Shown: positions 1 to 7,879 of the stretch, piece after piece | Numbering within the stretch: position 1 is the stretch's first letter | How the letters are laid out: each line of letters opens with the position of its first letter | NCBI RefSeq assembly: GCF_001687665.2 | Contig: NZ_CP016543.2 | Coordinates: 744,001-808,000 of the forward strand | DNA: 64,000 nt | Reading direction: 5' to 3' | Origin: Planococcus donghaensis | GTDB lineage: Bacteria > Bacillota > Bacilli > Bacillales_A > Planococcaceae | Notes under the pieces: generated by a model | What the model was told of the DNA's origin: nothing | Databases searched by the model: none | What the model saw: only the letters and a program-made list of their open reading frames with translations | Program-made: the position numbers and the translations under genes

Positions 1-2
1 TT

Positions 3-656
3 ATTGTGGAACGGACATGGCCTGGATTTTCTTCTAAAGCGATTAAAGGAAAGCATGGAATTCGCGCAGGAAATACGGGTGAACTGTTTTTTGAAGATGT
101 TAAAGTACCAAAAGAGAATTTGTTGGGGAAAGAAGGAGAAGGATTTAAAATTGCGATGTCAGCTCTGGATAACGGACGGTTTACCGTTGCGGCAGGAGCA
201 GTAGGGCAAATTATGGCATGTCTAGAAGCGAGCGTTAGCTATTGCCGACAACGTCAAACGTTCGGCAAAGAAATTGGGCGTCATCAACTTGTTCAACAAA
301 TGATTGCCAACATGGAGGCTGGCTTTCAAATGAGTCGTCTACTCGTCTATCGTGCGGGCGAGCTGAAAAATCAAGGGAAACGGAATACACGAGAAACCTC
401 ACTTGCAAAATGGCAAGCGTGTGACTTTGCTAACAAAGCGGCAGATGATGCATTCCAAATTCATGGCGCATATGGTTATTCTGATGAGTATCCAGTGAGT
501 CGTTATTTGCGCAATTCGAAAGCTCCAGTTATTTATGAAGGAACGCGTGAAATTCATACCATTATGCAAGCAGAATATGTTTTAGGCTACAAAGAAGACA
601 AAGCCTTATCGCATACCTTGCCAGCTTGGGAACAGCAAAGTAGTGTCAGTGAATAA
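3..656 (+). CDS. Acyl-CoA dehydrogenase, C-terminal part (5' end outside window)
   Basis: FAD-dependent alpha,beta-dehydrogenation of an acyl-CoA thioester, as in fatty-acid or branched-chain acid breakdown. The reading frame is open at the left edge, so only about 217 C-terminal residues are seen. These include the end of the middle beta domain (GIRAGNTGELFFEDVKVP) and the C-terminal helical FAD domain (RQTFGKEIGRHQLVQQM, QIHGAYGYSDEYPVSRYLR). The motif YEGTREIHT near the end carries the Glu position used as catalytic base in medium- and short-chain enzymes. Family assignment is firm; chain-length specificity cannot be read. It probably ends an upstream operon, since about 200 bp separate it from pspA. 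Confidence 0.93.
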   Translation: MVERTWPGFSSKAIKGKHGIRAGNTGELFFEDVKVPKENLLGKEGEGFKIAMSALDNGRFTVAAGAVGQIMACLEASVSYCRQRQTFGKEIGRHQLVQQMIANMEAGFQMSRLLVYRAGELKNQGKRNTRETSLAKWQACDFANKAADDAFQIHGAYGYSDEYPVSRYLRNSKAPVIYEGTREIHTIMQAEYVLGYKEDKALSHTLPAWEQQSSVSE

Positions 657-861
657 TGTAAGTAGAATCAGATTTGACTGAATTTTCTATTTCCTTGGGC
701 TACTTAAAGGTTATACTATAAGAGAAAACTTTTCATCTTTCATATACCATAATGAGCAGATTAAACTGTTCGCATGCTTAATCTTTACAGCTAAAGGGTA
801 GTCTTTCAATAAGAAAGAATGCTTGGCAGTTCCGAAAAACCATACAAAGAGGAGAATGATG

Positions 862-1578
862 ATGGAAATTTTAAAACGATTTAAAGATATTATGACGAGC
901 AATATTCATGCACTTTTAGACAAAGCAGAAGATCCGGAGAAAATGATTGATCAATATTTGCGTGATTTGAATAGCGATTTAGGAAAAGTGAAATCAGAAA
1001 CAGCAGCAATTATGGCAGCTGAAAAACGAGAACGACGTGAATTGAGTGAAGTTGAAAAAGAAATGGATGATATGCAGCGCTATGCTGTAAAAGCATTAGA
1101 GGCAGGTAACGAAGACGATGCGCGTAAATTTTTACAGCGCAAAGCCGAACTTTCAGAAAAACTAACAGACAAAAAGACAGCTGTCGAACTAGCCGCTGCT
1201 AATACCCAGCAAATGCGCCAAATGCACGACAAGTTAGAATCGGATATCGGGGAACTTGAATCCCGCCGTTCAGAACTAAAAGGCAAAGCCGCTGTGGCGA
1301 AAACACAAAAACGCATGAACGATTTTGCTTCATCGGTCGACGGGGCGGGCGAGCGAATTTCTGCTTTTGATAAAATGGAGCAAAAAATCAACCAAGAGCT
1401 TGATGAAGCAAATGCCATGTCAGAACTAAATAAAAGCTCGGGAACGGACATTAAAGATTTGGCCTCAAAATACGATAGTGACTCATCTGTTGATGACGAA
1501 TTGGAATCGTTAAAAGCCGGCATCAATGTAGATGATGAATTAGCCGCATTAAAAACGCAATTAGGTAAAGACAAATGA
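862..1578 (+). CDS. pspA: PspA/IM30 family membrane-stress protein
   Basis: Phage-shock protein A homologue (B. subtilis PspA, formerly YdjF), 238 residues, nearly all charged amphipathic coiled coil. PspA/ESCRT-III proteins polymerise on damaged membrane and stabilise it. The N-terminal helix MEILKRFKDIMTSN is the usual membrane-binding segment, followed by DPEKMIDQYLRDL, a family hallmark. Three in-frame ATGs lie at 856, 859 and 862. The AAGAGGAG ribosome site at 847-854 and the conserved family start favour 862. It is the first gene of an operon whose order pspA-ydjG-ydjH-ydjI matches B. subtilis. There the operon is SigW-dependent, but I do not see a clear TGAAAC/CGTA SigW promoter here. 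Confidence 0.93.
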   Translation: MEILKRFKDIMTSNIHALLDKAEDPEKMIDQYLRDLNSDLGKVKSETAAIMAAEKRERRELSEVEKEMDDMQRYAVKALEAGNEDDARKFLQRKAELSEKLTDKKTAVELAAANTQQMRQMHDKLESDIGELESRRSELKGKAAVAKTQKRMNDFASSVDGAGERISAFDKMEQKINQELDEANAMSELNKSSGTDIKDLASKYDSDSSVDDELESLKAGINVDDELAALKTQLGKDK

Positions 1579-1625
1579 GGATTGAGAGACAATATGTTCT
1601 TGTGAGCTAAAGGAGGACGGGTAGA

Positions 1626-2654
1626 ATGGTCATTCAATACAAATGTCCAAACTGTGGCTCGGATATGGCATACGACAGTGAATCAGGTCATCTTTCCTGT
1701 CCGAACTGTGGCAGACAAGATGATATCGAAACCTTTCCAGAGACGAATATTATTCGTAAGTTCGATCCAGATGAAGCGAAAGAATACCATTGTGAAAACT
1801 GCGGAGCGGTTATTTTAACAGAAGCGGAAACCACTGCAACCCACTGTAGTTTTTGTGGGGCACCAGTATTGTTAGCAGATCGACTGACAGGAGACTTAGC
1901 TCCTGCAAAAGTTATTCCTTTTACTATTAGTAAAGAAGAAGCTGTCGCGGCCTTTAAAAAGTGGACGAAAAATGGCAGGTTAACACCGAGAGGTTTTACA
2001 AGTGGTGATCGTATTAAAAAAATGACAGGCATGTATGTGCCATTTTGGTTATACGATATTGAAGGAAAAGCGGAAGTTGCAGCGCTTGCAACGAGAGTTC
2101 GTAGCTATACGACAGGAGATACCATTTACACAGAGACCGATTTCTATGATGTTCGCCGGGAACTAGATCTCAGTTATTTAAAAGTGCCAGCAGATGCATC
2201 AGAGAAAATGGACGATGAGTTAATGGATAAACTGGAACCTTATAATTATGGAGAGTTGAAAGATTTTAAAATGCCTTATTTGGCAGGCTATCTTGCGGAA
2301 AAATACGATTTTGATGATGAGGCTTTGTTCTCCCGAATCGAATCGAAAATCGTCCCGTATATCGACTCATATATAAGTAGCACTATCTCAGGATACTCAA
2401 CCGTTAGCTATACCAATAAACAAATTCACACTCATAAAAAGAATGTTTATTATACGTTGTTTCCCGTATGGATGGTCTATTACGATTTTGATAACAAAGA
2501 ACATACTTTTGCGATGAACGGTCAAACTGGGAAAGTGGTCGGCAAGCCGCCGATTAGTGCGTTTAAAGTCGCAGCTTGGTTTACTGGAATCGCAGCTTCC
2601 ACATTTGCTGTTGTAAAAGCAATTTCGTTTGCTGTGGGAGGTGTTTTTTGGTGA
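1626..2654 (+). CDS. ydjG: Double zinc-ribbon membrane protein, YdjG-like
   Basis: A 342-residue protein with two N-terminal zinc ribbons: CPNC at 7-10 with CPNC at 25-28, and CENC at 56-59 with CSFC at 74-77. A conserved middle domain (KVIPFTISKEEAVAAFKKW, MYVPFWLYD) follows, and a hydrophobic C-terminal segment (about 318-342) probably anchors it in the membrane. In B. subtilis YdjG works with YdjH and YdjI next to PspA, and the zinc ribbons are thought to be protein-protein contacts; the same role is inferred here. The stop overlaps the GTG of the next gene (GTGA at 2651-2654), indicating translational coupling. The ribosome site AAAGGAGG precedes ATG 1626. Confidence 0.85.
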   Translation: MVIQYKCPNCGSDMAYDSESGHLSCPNCGRQDDIETFPETNIIRKFDPDEAKEYHCENCGAVILTEAETTATHCSFCGAPVLLADRLTGDLAPAKVIPFTISKEEAVAAFKKWTKNGRLTPRGFTSGDRIKKMTGMYVPFWLYDIEGKAEVAALATRVRSYTTGDTIYTETDFYDVRRELDLSYLKVPADASEKMDDELMDKLEPYNYGELKDFKMPYLAGYLAEKYDFDDEALFSRIESKIVPYIDSYISSTISGYSTVSYTNKQIHTHKKNVYYTLFPVWMVYYDFDNKEHTFAMNGQTGKVVGKPPISAFKVAAWFTGIAASTFAVVKAISFAVGGVFW

Positions 2655-3430
2655 GCACTTTTAAAGTGAAAGCGATACTAATGATTTGTTTAGTACTCTT
2701 ATTTATTGGTATAGGTGGCGTTACGACATTTGCTGCAGTAGATCAGCATATATATGATGAGGCCAATTTATTAAGCGAATCGGAAATAACCGAGTTGGAA
2801 GCTATCGCCACAGAATATAGTCAAAAACAAAACGCAGATTTTTTATTTTTAACTACCGCAGATGAACAGTCACCAGATATTGTTACGTACATGGGAGATT
2901 TTTTTGATGAATGGGCAGTCCAAAACAATCAGGAAAATGCAGTATTGCTAACAATGAACATCGCCACACGGGATGTTTACTTAGCTGGTTTTGGAACGGC
3001 TGAAACAACATTGGATGATCAACGCATTAACCTAGTATTAGATCGAATCATTGCTGAAATGCAAAATGGCGATTATGCTGATGCTTTTCGTGAAACAGTA
3101 ACGACTTCAAGTCGTTATATGGAGTTTAGACCGGGTGTAAATCCGGAGAACATCTTTTTTAAAACATGGTTTCAACTAGGGATTGCGCTAATTCTAGGTG
3201 GAATCGTAGTCAGCTTTATGCTTTACAATTCAGCTGGCCGTGTTACGACAACAGCTAGTACGTATGTGGACAGCGACCATACAAGAGTAACTGGTACACG
3301 AGACCAATTCCGCAATAAAACCGTATCACGCCGTAAAGTTCCGAAAAAAAGCAGCGGTGGCGGCGGTTTCGGTGGAGGGGGTAGTACTGGCGGTGGCCGT
3401 TCATTTAGTGGCGGTGGCCGCAATTTTTAA
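2651..3430 (+). CDS. ydjH: TPM-domain membrane protein, YdjH-like
   Basis: About 259 residues. The N-terminal hydrophobic stretch (ILMICLVLLFIGIGG) is a signal peptide or anchor. A TPM domain follows (DQHIYDEANLLSESEITEL onward), as in YgcG and plant thylakoid TLP18.3. A second transmembrane helix lies near residues 173-196. The tail is extremely Gly/Ser-rich (SGGGGFGGGG, GGGRSFSGGGRNF), a common ending in this family. Start GTG 2651 overlaps the ydjG stop by 4 bp, and an ATG upstream at 2576 lies inside ydjG and is less likely. Family TPM domains have been reported to bind divalent metal or show weak phosphatase activity; no enzymatic role is claimed. Its place between ydjG and ydjI supports a PspA-partner membrane complex. 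Confidence 0.85.
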   Translation: MSTFKVKAILMICLVLLFIGIGGVTTFAAVDQHIYDEANLLSESEITELEAIATEYSQKQNADFLFLTTADEQSPDIVTYMGDFFDEWAVQNNQENAVLLTMNIATRDVYLAGFGTAETTLDDQRINLVLDRIIAEMQNGDYADAFRETVTTSSRYMEFRPGVNPENIFFKTWFQLGIALILGGIVVSFMLYNSAGRVTTTASTYVDSDHTRVTGTRDQFRNKTVSRRKVPKKSSGGGGFGGGGSTGGGRSFSGGGRNF

Positions 3431-3463
3431 AAGTGAATGGAACCAAGGGAAGGAATGAACAAA

Positions 3464-4459
3464 ATGGGGTTTTTCGGCAATCAATTTTCAGATGTAGTAG
3501 AATGGGAAGAATTTAGAGAAGATATGATCTTTTGGAAGTGGACCAATAATGAAGTGAAAAAAGGCAGTAAGCTCATTATTCGTACCGGCCAAGATGCTAT
3601 CTTTATTAATAACGGAAAAGTCGAAGGGATTTTCGAAGACGAAGGCGAGTACGATATTGAATCAGAAATCGTGCCCTTTCTATCTACGTTAAAGGGATTC
3701 CGTTTTGGCTTTAATAGTGGTATGCGCGTAGAAGTATTATTTGTAAATACAAAAGAATTCACTGTTAGATGGGGTACACAAAATCCAATCAATATCCCAT
3801 CACCACAGCTTCCAGGTGGCATGCCCATTCGTGCGAATGGTACATTTCAATTCAAGGTAAGTGATTATATTGGCTTGATCGACAAGATTGCGGGCGTCCG
3901 AAGCAGCTATTTAGTAGAAGATGTGAAAATTCGCATCACGGCAATACTAGATCAGCTCTTAATGAGATGGATTAGCAAAGAAGGCAAAGATATGTTTAAC
4001 TTACAAGCAAATGCGCATGAAATTGGTCAAGGTATTCAAGATGACTTAAACATGCAGCTAATGGATGACGGCATGAAAGTGACGCGTTTCCAAGTAATGA
4101 GCTTTAACTATCCGAAAGAAATTCAAGATATGATCAACAAAAGTGCGTCTCACGGCATGGTTGGCGACGTCTCGAAATACCAACAGATTTCTGTGGCAGA
4201 CGCCATGGGCAAATCTTCTGGTTCTAATACAGCATCTGATATGGCGGGCATGATGATGGGTATGAACATCGCGAAAGAAATGATGGATGACCAAAAAAAA
4301 TCAGAGACCAACAAACAGCAAAGCACTGCTGAGAGTACAAATGATTCCAATCCCCAAGCGACGAGCGGTGAGAAAACAGTACCGAAATTCTGTCCAAACT
4401 GCGGTCAAAAAAATGAAGGAGCTAATTTCTGTCCAAACTGTGGGCAAAAGTTAGGGTGA
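3464..4459 (+). CDS. ydjI: SPFH-domain, zinc-ribbon-tailed protein, YdjI-like
   Basis: 331 residues. The N terminus (MGFFGNQFSDVVEWEEFRED) and the beta-rich body (SKLIIRTGQDAIFINNGKVEG) match the YdjI/'virion core protein-like' SPFH family, which scaffolds PspA at the membrane in B. subtilis. The C terminus has a low-complexity linker (about 270-300) and then two CPNCGQK zinc knuckles. ATGs at 3437 and 3455 are also in frame. The AAGGGAAGG ribosome site ending at 3453 suits 3464 (spacing 10), which is also the family's usual start. This last gene of the operon is followed at once by a strong hairpin terminator. Confidence 0.86.
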   Translation: MGFFGNQFSDVVEWEEFREDMIFWKWTNNEVKKGSKLIIRTGQDAIFINNGKVEGIFEDEGEYDIESEIVPFLSTLKGFRFGFNSGMRVEVLFVNTKEFTVRWGTQNPINIPSPQLPGGMPIRANGTFQFKVSDYIGLIDKIAGVRSSYLVEDVKIRITAILDQLLMRWISKEGKDMFNLQANAHEIGQGIQDDLNMQLMDDGMKVTRFQVMSFNYPKEIQDMINKSASHGMVGDVSKYQQISVADAMGKSSGSNTASDMAGMMMGMNIAKEMMDDQKKSETNKQQSTAESTNDSNPQATSGEKTVPKFCPNCGQKNEGANFCPNCGQKLG

Positions 4460-4466
4460 ATAAATG

Positions 4467-4507
4467 ACAAAACCGCTACGGGATCAACATCCTCGTAGCG
4501 GTTTTGT
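4467..4507 (+). terminator. Intrinsic terminator after ydjI
   Basis: Perfect stem ACAAAACCGCTACG / CGTAGCGGTTTTGT around a short loop, immediately after the ydjI stop. It closes the pspA-ydjGHI operon. Confidence 0.85.
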
Positions 4508-4553
4508 CTGTCTAAAATAGTAGGATTTATAAAGAGGTAATCCTCGTTAATTT

Positions 4554-5732
4554 TTAAACAGCTACCTGTTTTTTTAAACGTCTATAATACGTCCATAGTT
4601 TAACTAACAAAGATCCGTAAATAGTGATACACAATATAAATGCAAAAGTCCCCCAGGATACCCACTGAGATATTTCTGTTTGTTGATGGAAGCTATTAAC
4701 AAGAAAGTAAAGGTACAAAAGGGTGAAAGGTAAAAAGAAGGCAGTATACGTCAGGACCATCTTTTTAGCTTGATTGATTCGACTTGAAACATCGCTATAC
4801 AATTGTGGTCGCTCTTGATCTTGTGAATATTTTTGACTCCAAATGGTCCACTTTTCTAAGTTCGAAATAGAGTTAAAGCAATTAGACCAGCCAGCTTCTT
4901 TGTGGATGGTGAAATAGCTTGCAGGTGGTTGCCGTTGGTAATCGACTTTATATGCTACGTAACGTGGTTCGCCCATTGTAAAGTGAAAAATCATGCCGAT
5001 TCGATTGACGCGCTGCAAATTGAATCCGCGTTGTTCCATCAACTCTAGCCAGTTTTCCAGTTTGTCAGGGGAATACATCCAAGCTAAACGAATTTTGGTT
5101 ACCCGGCGACCTGAATGTTTCAGTTGTCTTTCGTCTTGTTTGTCGATTCTTTGGCTCGTTGGAAGAACTTCTACAGCAATTCGGCCTCTAAGATCATTGT
5201 TTGTTTTTGTGATTTTGACAATCGAATAAATGCCTACTACAACTAAACCAATGACTAATGCAAAAAATAAAAACGTCAAAATCCAATAAGGACTTTCTTT
5301 TACAACAACCGCTTCCCCCATGAATAGATAGGAATAAGCAAAAGAAATAGGGGCAATTAGTACAGCTAGTAAATAAAATAAAAGTCTATAAAACATATAT
5401 GTGATTGTTTGATTGTGTTTGATCACGCCATCTCTAGTTGGTGAGGTTTTAATGATCTCTTTAAGTTGGCGATTCGTCGAAATTTGCCATTTTCCAGCTC
5501 GTGAAGCTACGTCCCACCCCTCTTTTTGCAAAGTGGGAGCAAGTGTAGACGATTTAAATTTGTCATGAGCAATTCGATAAATTCGCGATTCAGGATCAGC
5601 TTCCTTAAAATAAAAGCAGCATGTCCACCGATTCAGCTTTTCAAAGACATGACCATCGTTCTCCATTTGTGACAACCATTCTTCGGTTTTTTCAACATCA
5701 TAGCTCCAAAAAGGTCTATACATTTTCTTCAT
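4554..5732 (-). CDS. DUF2812 membrane protein
   Basis: 392 residues with two DUF2812-like cytoplasmic modules, each followed by a pair of transmembrane helices. The first module (residues 4-100, YRPFWSYDVEKTEEWLSQME) precedes helices near 107-170. The second (about 213-310, RLAWMYSPDKLENWLELMEQ) precedes helices near 325-380. DUF2812 genes typically sit next to a PadR regulator gene, as here: the ATG overlaps the PadR stop (TCAT at 5729-5732). Molecular function is unknown for the family; a sensor or membrane-stress role is only a guess. Ribosome site GAGGAGG lies 8 bases before the ATG. Confidence 0.85.
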   Translation of the reverse strand: MKKMYRPFWSYDVEKTEEWLSQMENDGHVFEKLNRWTCCFYFKEADPESRIYRIAHDKFKSSTLAPTLQKEGWDVASRAGKWQISTNRQLKEIIKTSPTRDGVIKHNQTITYMFYRLLFYLLAVLIAPISFAYSYLFMGEAVVVKESPYWILTFLFFALVIGLVVVGIYSIVKITKTNNDLRGRIAVEVLPTSQRIDKQDERQLKHSGRRVTKIRLAWMYSPDKLENWLELMEQRGFNLQRVNRIGMIFHFTMGEPRYVAYKVDYQRQPPASYFTIHKEAGWSNCFNSISNLEKWTIWSQKYSQDQERPQLYSDVSSRINQAKKMVLTYTAFFLPFTLLYLYFLVNSFHQQTEISQWVSWGTFAFILCITIYGSLLVKLWTYYRRLKKQVAV

Positions 5733-6058
5733 TGAAAATCCTCCTCGAAAGTCAGTGCGTTTTGATGTAACTCTTTTAGTCTCTGTATTTCTTTCGTCAT
5801 TAATTGTTTGCCAGTGTCGGTAATTTCGTATACCGTTTTTCGTTGTTCATCTGCGAATACGACAATCACACCATCTTTTTGCATTTTTGTTAAGGTGCCA
5901 TATACAGTGCCTGATCCAAGGACGAGACGACCAGCTGTAAGATTTTCAACGTGTTTAATAATCCCATAACCATGGCGAGGTGTGGTTAACGACAACAAGA
6001 TGTAAAAAGCAGTTTCCGTCATCGGTACATACTTTTTCAACAGTTTTTGTATATTCAT
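5729..6058 (-). CDS. PadR family transcriptional regulator
   Basis: 109 residues with the PadR winged helix: TETAFYILLSLTTPRHGYGI (helix 1), GRLVLGSGTVYGTLTKMQKDG (recognition helix), then the wing DEQRKTVYEITDTGKQL. Short PadR proteins dimerise and repress their own operon, being released by a ligand or partner. It is co-transcribed and translationally coupled with the DUF2812 gene. A perfect 9-bp inverted repeat flanking an extended -10 promoter lies just upstream of its start, consistent with autorepression. Confidence 0.92.
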   Translation of the reverse strand: MNIQKLLKKYVPMTETAFYILLSLTTPRHGYGIIKHVENLTAGRLVLGSGTVYGTLTKMQKDGVIVVFADEQRKTVYEITDTGKQLMTKEIQRLKELHQNALTFEEDFQ

Positions 6059-6076
6059 TTAATGTCCCTCTTTCCT

Positions 6077-6113
6077 ATATGTCACATCTTGACTATATCA
6101 CAACGTGACATAT
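6077..6113 (-). promoter_or_regulatory. Probable PadR operator over an extended -10 promoter
   Basis: ATATGTCAC (6077-6085) and GTGACATAT (6105-6113) form a perfect inverted repeat with a 19-bp spacer. Within the spacer the minus strand reads TGATATAGT, an extended -10 element. The start codon of padR is at 6058. Repressor bound across both arms would block this promoter. Seen directly in sequence; binding by this PadR is inferred. Confidence 0.6.
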
Positions 6114-6265
6114 TAGGGGTATTTTTTTTACCACTTTAAATCGAACAAGGCTTTTATTTGAAGAGGGATTAGCGTGCGATAAAAAAGTCATGTTCATAAA
6201 GATGTTACTAGCTTTAAATCTTTATCTTGATATATTTAAAATGAAAGAATATTCAGATTAATATT

Positions 6266-6293
6266 TTGACATTTGATCGAAAGAGAGTATGAT
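6266..6293 (+). promoter_or_regulatory. Sigma-A promoter of the 32-residue peptide gene
   Basis: TTGACA (6266-6271), 16-bp spacer, TATGAT (6288-6293). It lies 26 bp upstream of the small ORF at 6319. Confidence 0.6.
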
Positions 6294-6318
6294 GAAGGTA
6301 AAAGAAGGAGGAATTACT

Positions 6319-6417
6319 ATGGAAACCACCTTTGGTTTTGTGCCTATGCTTGTCATCTCGGCCATCATGATCGTGCTCATCATGTCCTATTTCTTCTTCC
6401 ATCGTTGGGCAAAATGA
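6319..6417 (+). CDS. 32-residue single-span membrane peptide
   Basis: A short ORF with every sign of expression: a near-consensus promoter at 6266-6293, ribosome site AAGGAGG ending 6 bases before the ATG, and an intrinsic terminator right after the stop. The peptide begins METTFGFVPMLV, has one hydrophobic helix (about residues 6-27) and ends FFFHRWAK, a positively charged cytoplasmic tail. Similar tiny one-helix proteins are common in Bacillales, but I cannot assign it to a named family. It stands alone between the PadR unit and yjiH. Confidence 0.65.
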   Translation: METTFGFVPMLVISAIMIVLIMSYFFFHRWAK

Positions 6418-6429
6418 GTACAAACAGTA

Positions 6430-6457
6430 AATCCGCATGCTGGCATGCGGATTTTTT
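6430..6457 (+). terminator. Intrinsic terminator after the small peptide gene
   Basis: Stem AATCCGCATGC / GCATGCGGATT with a TTTTTT run. Confidence 0.85.
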
Positions 6458-6474
6458 CATGAGTGAAAACGTAA

Positions 6475-6512
6475 AAAAATCCACATCCGGTTTAATGGAT
6501 GTGGATTTTCTT
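6475..6512 (-). terminator. Terminator of the yjiH-like gene
   Basis: Stem AAAATCCACATCC / GGATGTGGATTTT directly downstream of the minus-strand gene ending at 6515; U-rich on the minus strand. Confidence 0.75.
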
Positions 6513-6514
6513 AT

Positions 6515-7879
6515 TTATACAAATAGGTGAGCAAATAACACAAGAATTGGCAATGTGATAACTGTACGCAATACAAAGATTACAGCCAGTTCCCAGAACT
6601 TCACAGGAATGTTTGAACGCAAGATCAAAATACCGATTTCAGACATATAAATAATTTGCGTCAATGATACCCCAGCTAGAACAAAGCGAGTCAATTCGCT
6701 TTCAATGCCACCGCCCAGTACGGCTGGCAAGAACATATCTGCAAAACCGACTAGGAAAGTAGGTGCTGCTTCAGCTGCTTCCGGTAATCCGAACATTGTG
6801 AGCACTGGAATTAATGGGTAAGAAATAATTTTGAAAAGTGGTGTGTATTCTGCCACGATCAAAGCAACTGTACCAAGTGCAAAAACGAGCGGGATTAGTG
6901 CCAACCAAATATCAAGAACCGTTTCGATTCCCATTTTCGCCAGTTTTTTCGGGCTTGCCGCACTGCTTGCTTTGCGACGAGCTTCGTCAAATCCCCATTG
7001 GAATAGTGACGCGTCTTCAGGAATCGTATCGTCAACTTGTTTACCAACTGGCGCATAGTAGTCATCTTTTTTACGAGACAATGGTGGAATGCGTGGCATA
7101 ATAATTGCTGCCACTAAACAAGCAACTGATACGGCCACATAGAAGGGAAGGAACAAATGACCAATACCGACGACATTTGCTACAACTAAACTAAACGCAA
7201 CAGAGGCAATCGAAAACGTCGTTGCAATAACAGAAGCTTCACGTCCAGAGTAGTTTCCTTCATCGTATTGTTTCATCGTAACTAAAACACCAACAGGTGC
7301 AGCACCCATCCATGATGCCATTGCATCGATAGAAGAACGACCAGGTAAAGTAAAGACAGGACGCATGAACTTATTGAGTAAAGTTCCGACAAATTCCATT
7401 AAGCCGAATTCAACAAGCAGTGGCAATAAAATTCCTGCAAACAAGAACCAAGTTAGTAGGACAGGAGCCAAATCATAAAGAACAACGCCTCCAGTATTGC
7501 GTGAAGCAATTGCTTCAGGTCCAATTTCATAAAAAGCCATGATGCCAAATGCAAAAGCTAGAATCCGGACGATTAAACCGAAAGGTCCGTTAATGAATGT
7601 AGCGCGTAAAAATGTGGAATTCTGGACAAAAGCTGGCTTTAGAGCTGTTGCGGTGATGCTCGCAATGGCTGAGAAACCAAGCAAGATAATGATAAATGCA
7701 GGAATCGCGTCACCGAACGTTGTTAACAAGAAAGATGCCAAAATGCCGACACCGATTGTTATTTGTCCGTTATAAGGAATCGGACATAAGAAGAGCAGTG
7801 CGCCAATAATGGAAGGTATTAAAAACTTCCACGTATCAATGGATTCGATCGTCTTTTTTTCGCTTTGTAACAAAGTCAT
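6515..7879 (-). CDS. yjiH: YjiH family membrane protein (nucleoside-recognition/Gate domain)
   Basis: 454-residue polytopic membrane protein with about ten hydrophobic helices, beginning after a short basic N terminus (WKFLIPSIIGALLFLCPIPY). The segment PGRSSIDAMASWMGAAPVGV and the C-terminal GGGIESELTRFVLAGVSLTQ are typical of YjiH proteins, which carry the nucleoside-recognition ('Gate') fold. The transported substrate is unknown for the family. The ATG overlaps the stop of the upstream regulator gene (TCA at 7876-7878), so the two are coupled and the regulator probably controls this transporter. A G-rich ribosome site (GGGGGGAAATTAT) lies within the end of the regulator gene. Confidence 0.85.
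   Translation of the reverse strand: MTLLQSEKKTIESIDTWKFLIPSIIGALLFLCPIPYNGQITIGVGILASFLLTTFGDAIPAFIIILLGFSAIASITATALKPAFVQNSTFLRATFINGPFGLIVRILAFAFGIMAFYEIGPEAIASRNTGGVVLYDLAPVLLTWFLFAGILLPLLVEFGLMEFVGTLLNKFMRPVFTLPGRSSIDAMASWMGAAPVGVLVTMKQYDEGNYSGREASVIATTFSIASVAFSLVVANVVGIGHLFLPFYVAVSVACLVAAIIMPRIPPLSRKKDDYYAPVGKQVDDTIPEDASLFQWGFDEARRKASSAASPKKLAKMGIETVLDIWLALIPLVFALGTVALIVAEYTPLFKIISYPLIPVLTMFGLPEAAEAAPTFLVGFADMFLPAVLGGGIESELTRFVLAGVSLTQIIYMSEIGILILRSNIPVKFWELAVIFVLRTVITLPILVLFAHLFV

Noticed and set aside
1080..1637. 185-codon minus-strand frame inside pspA
   Set aside because: Antisense shadow of a coiled-coil gene; Ser-rich nonsense translation typical of complement of charged codons.
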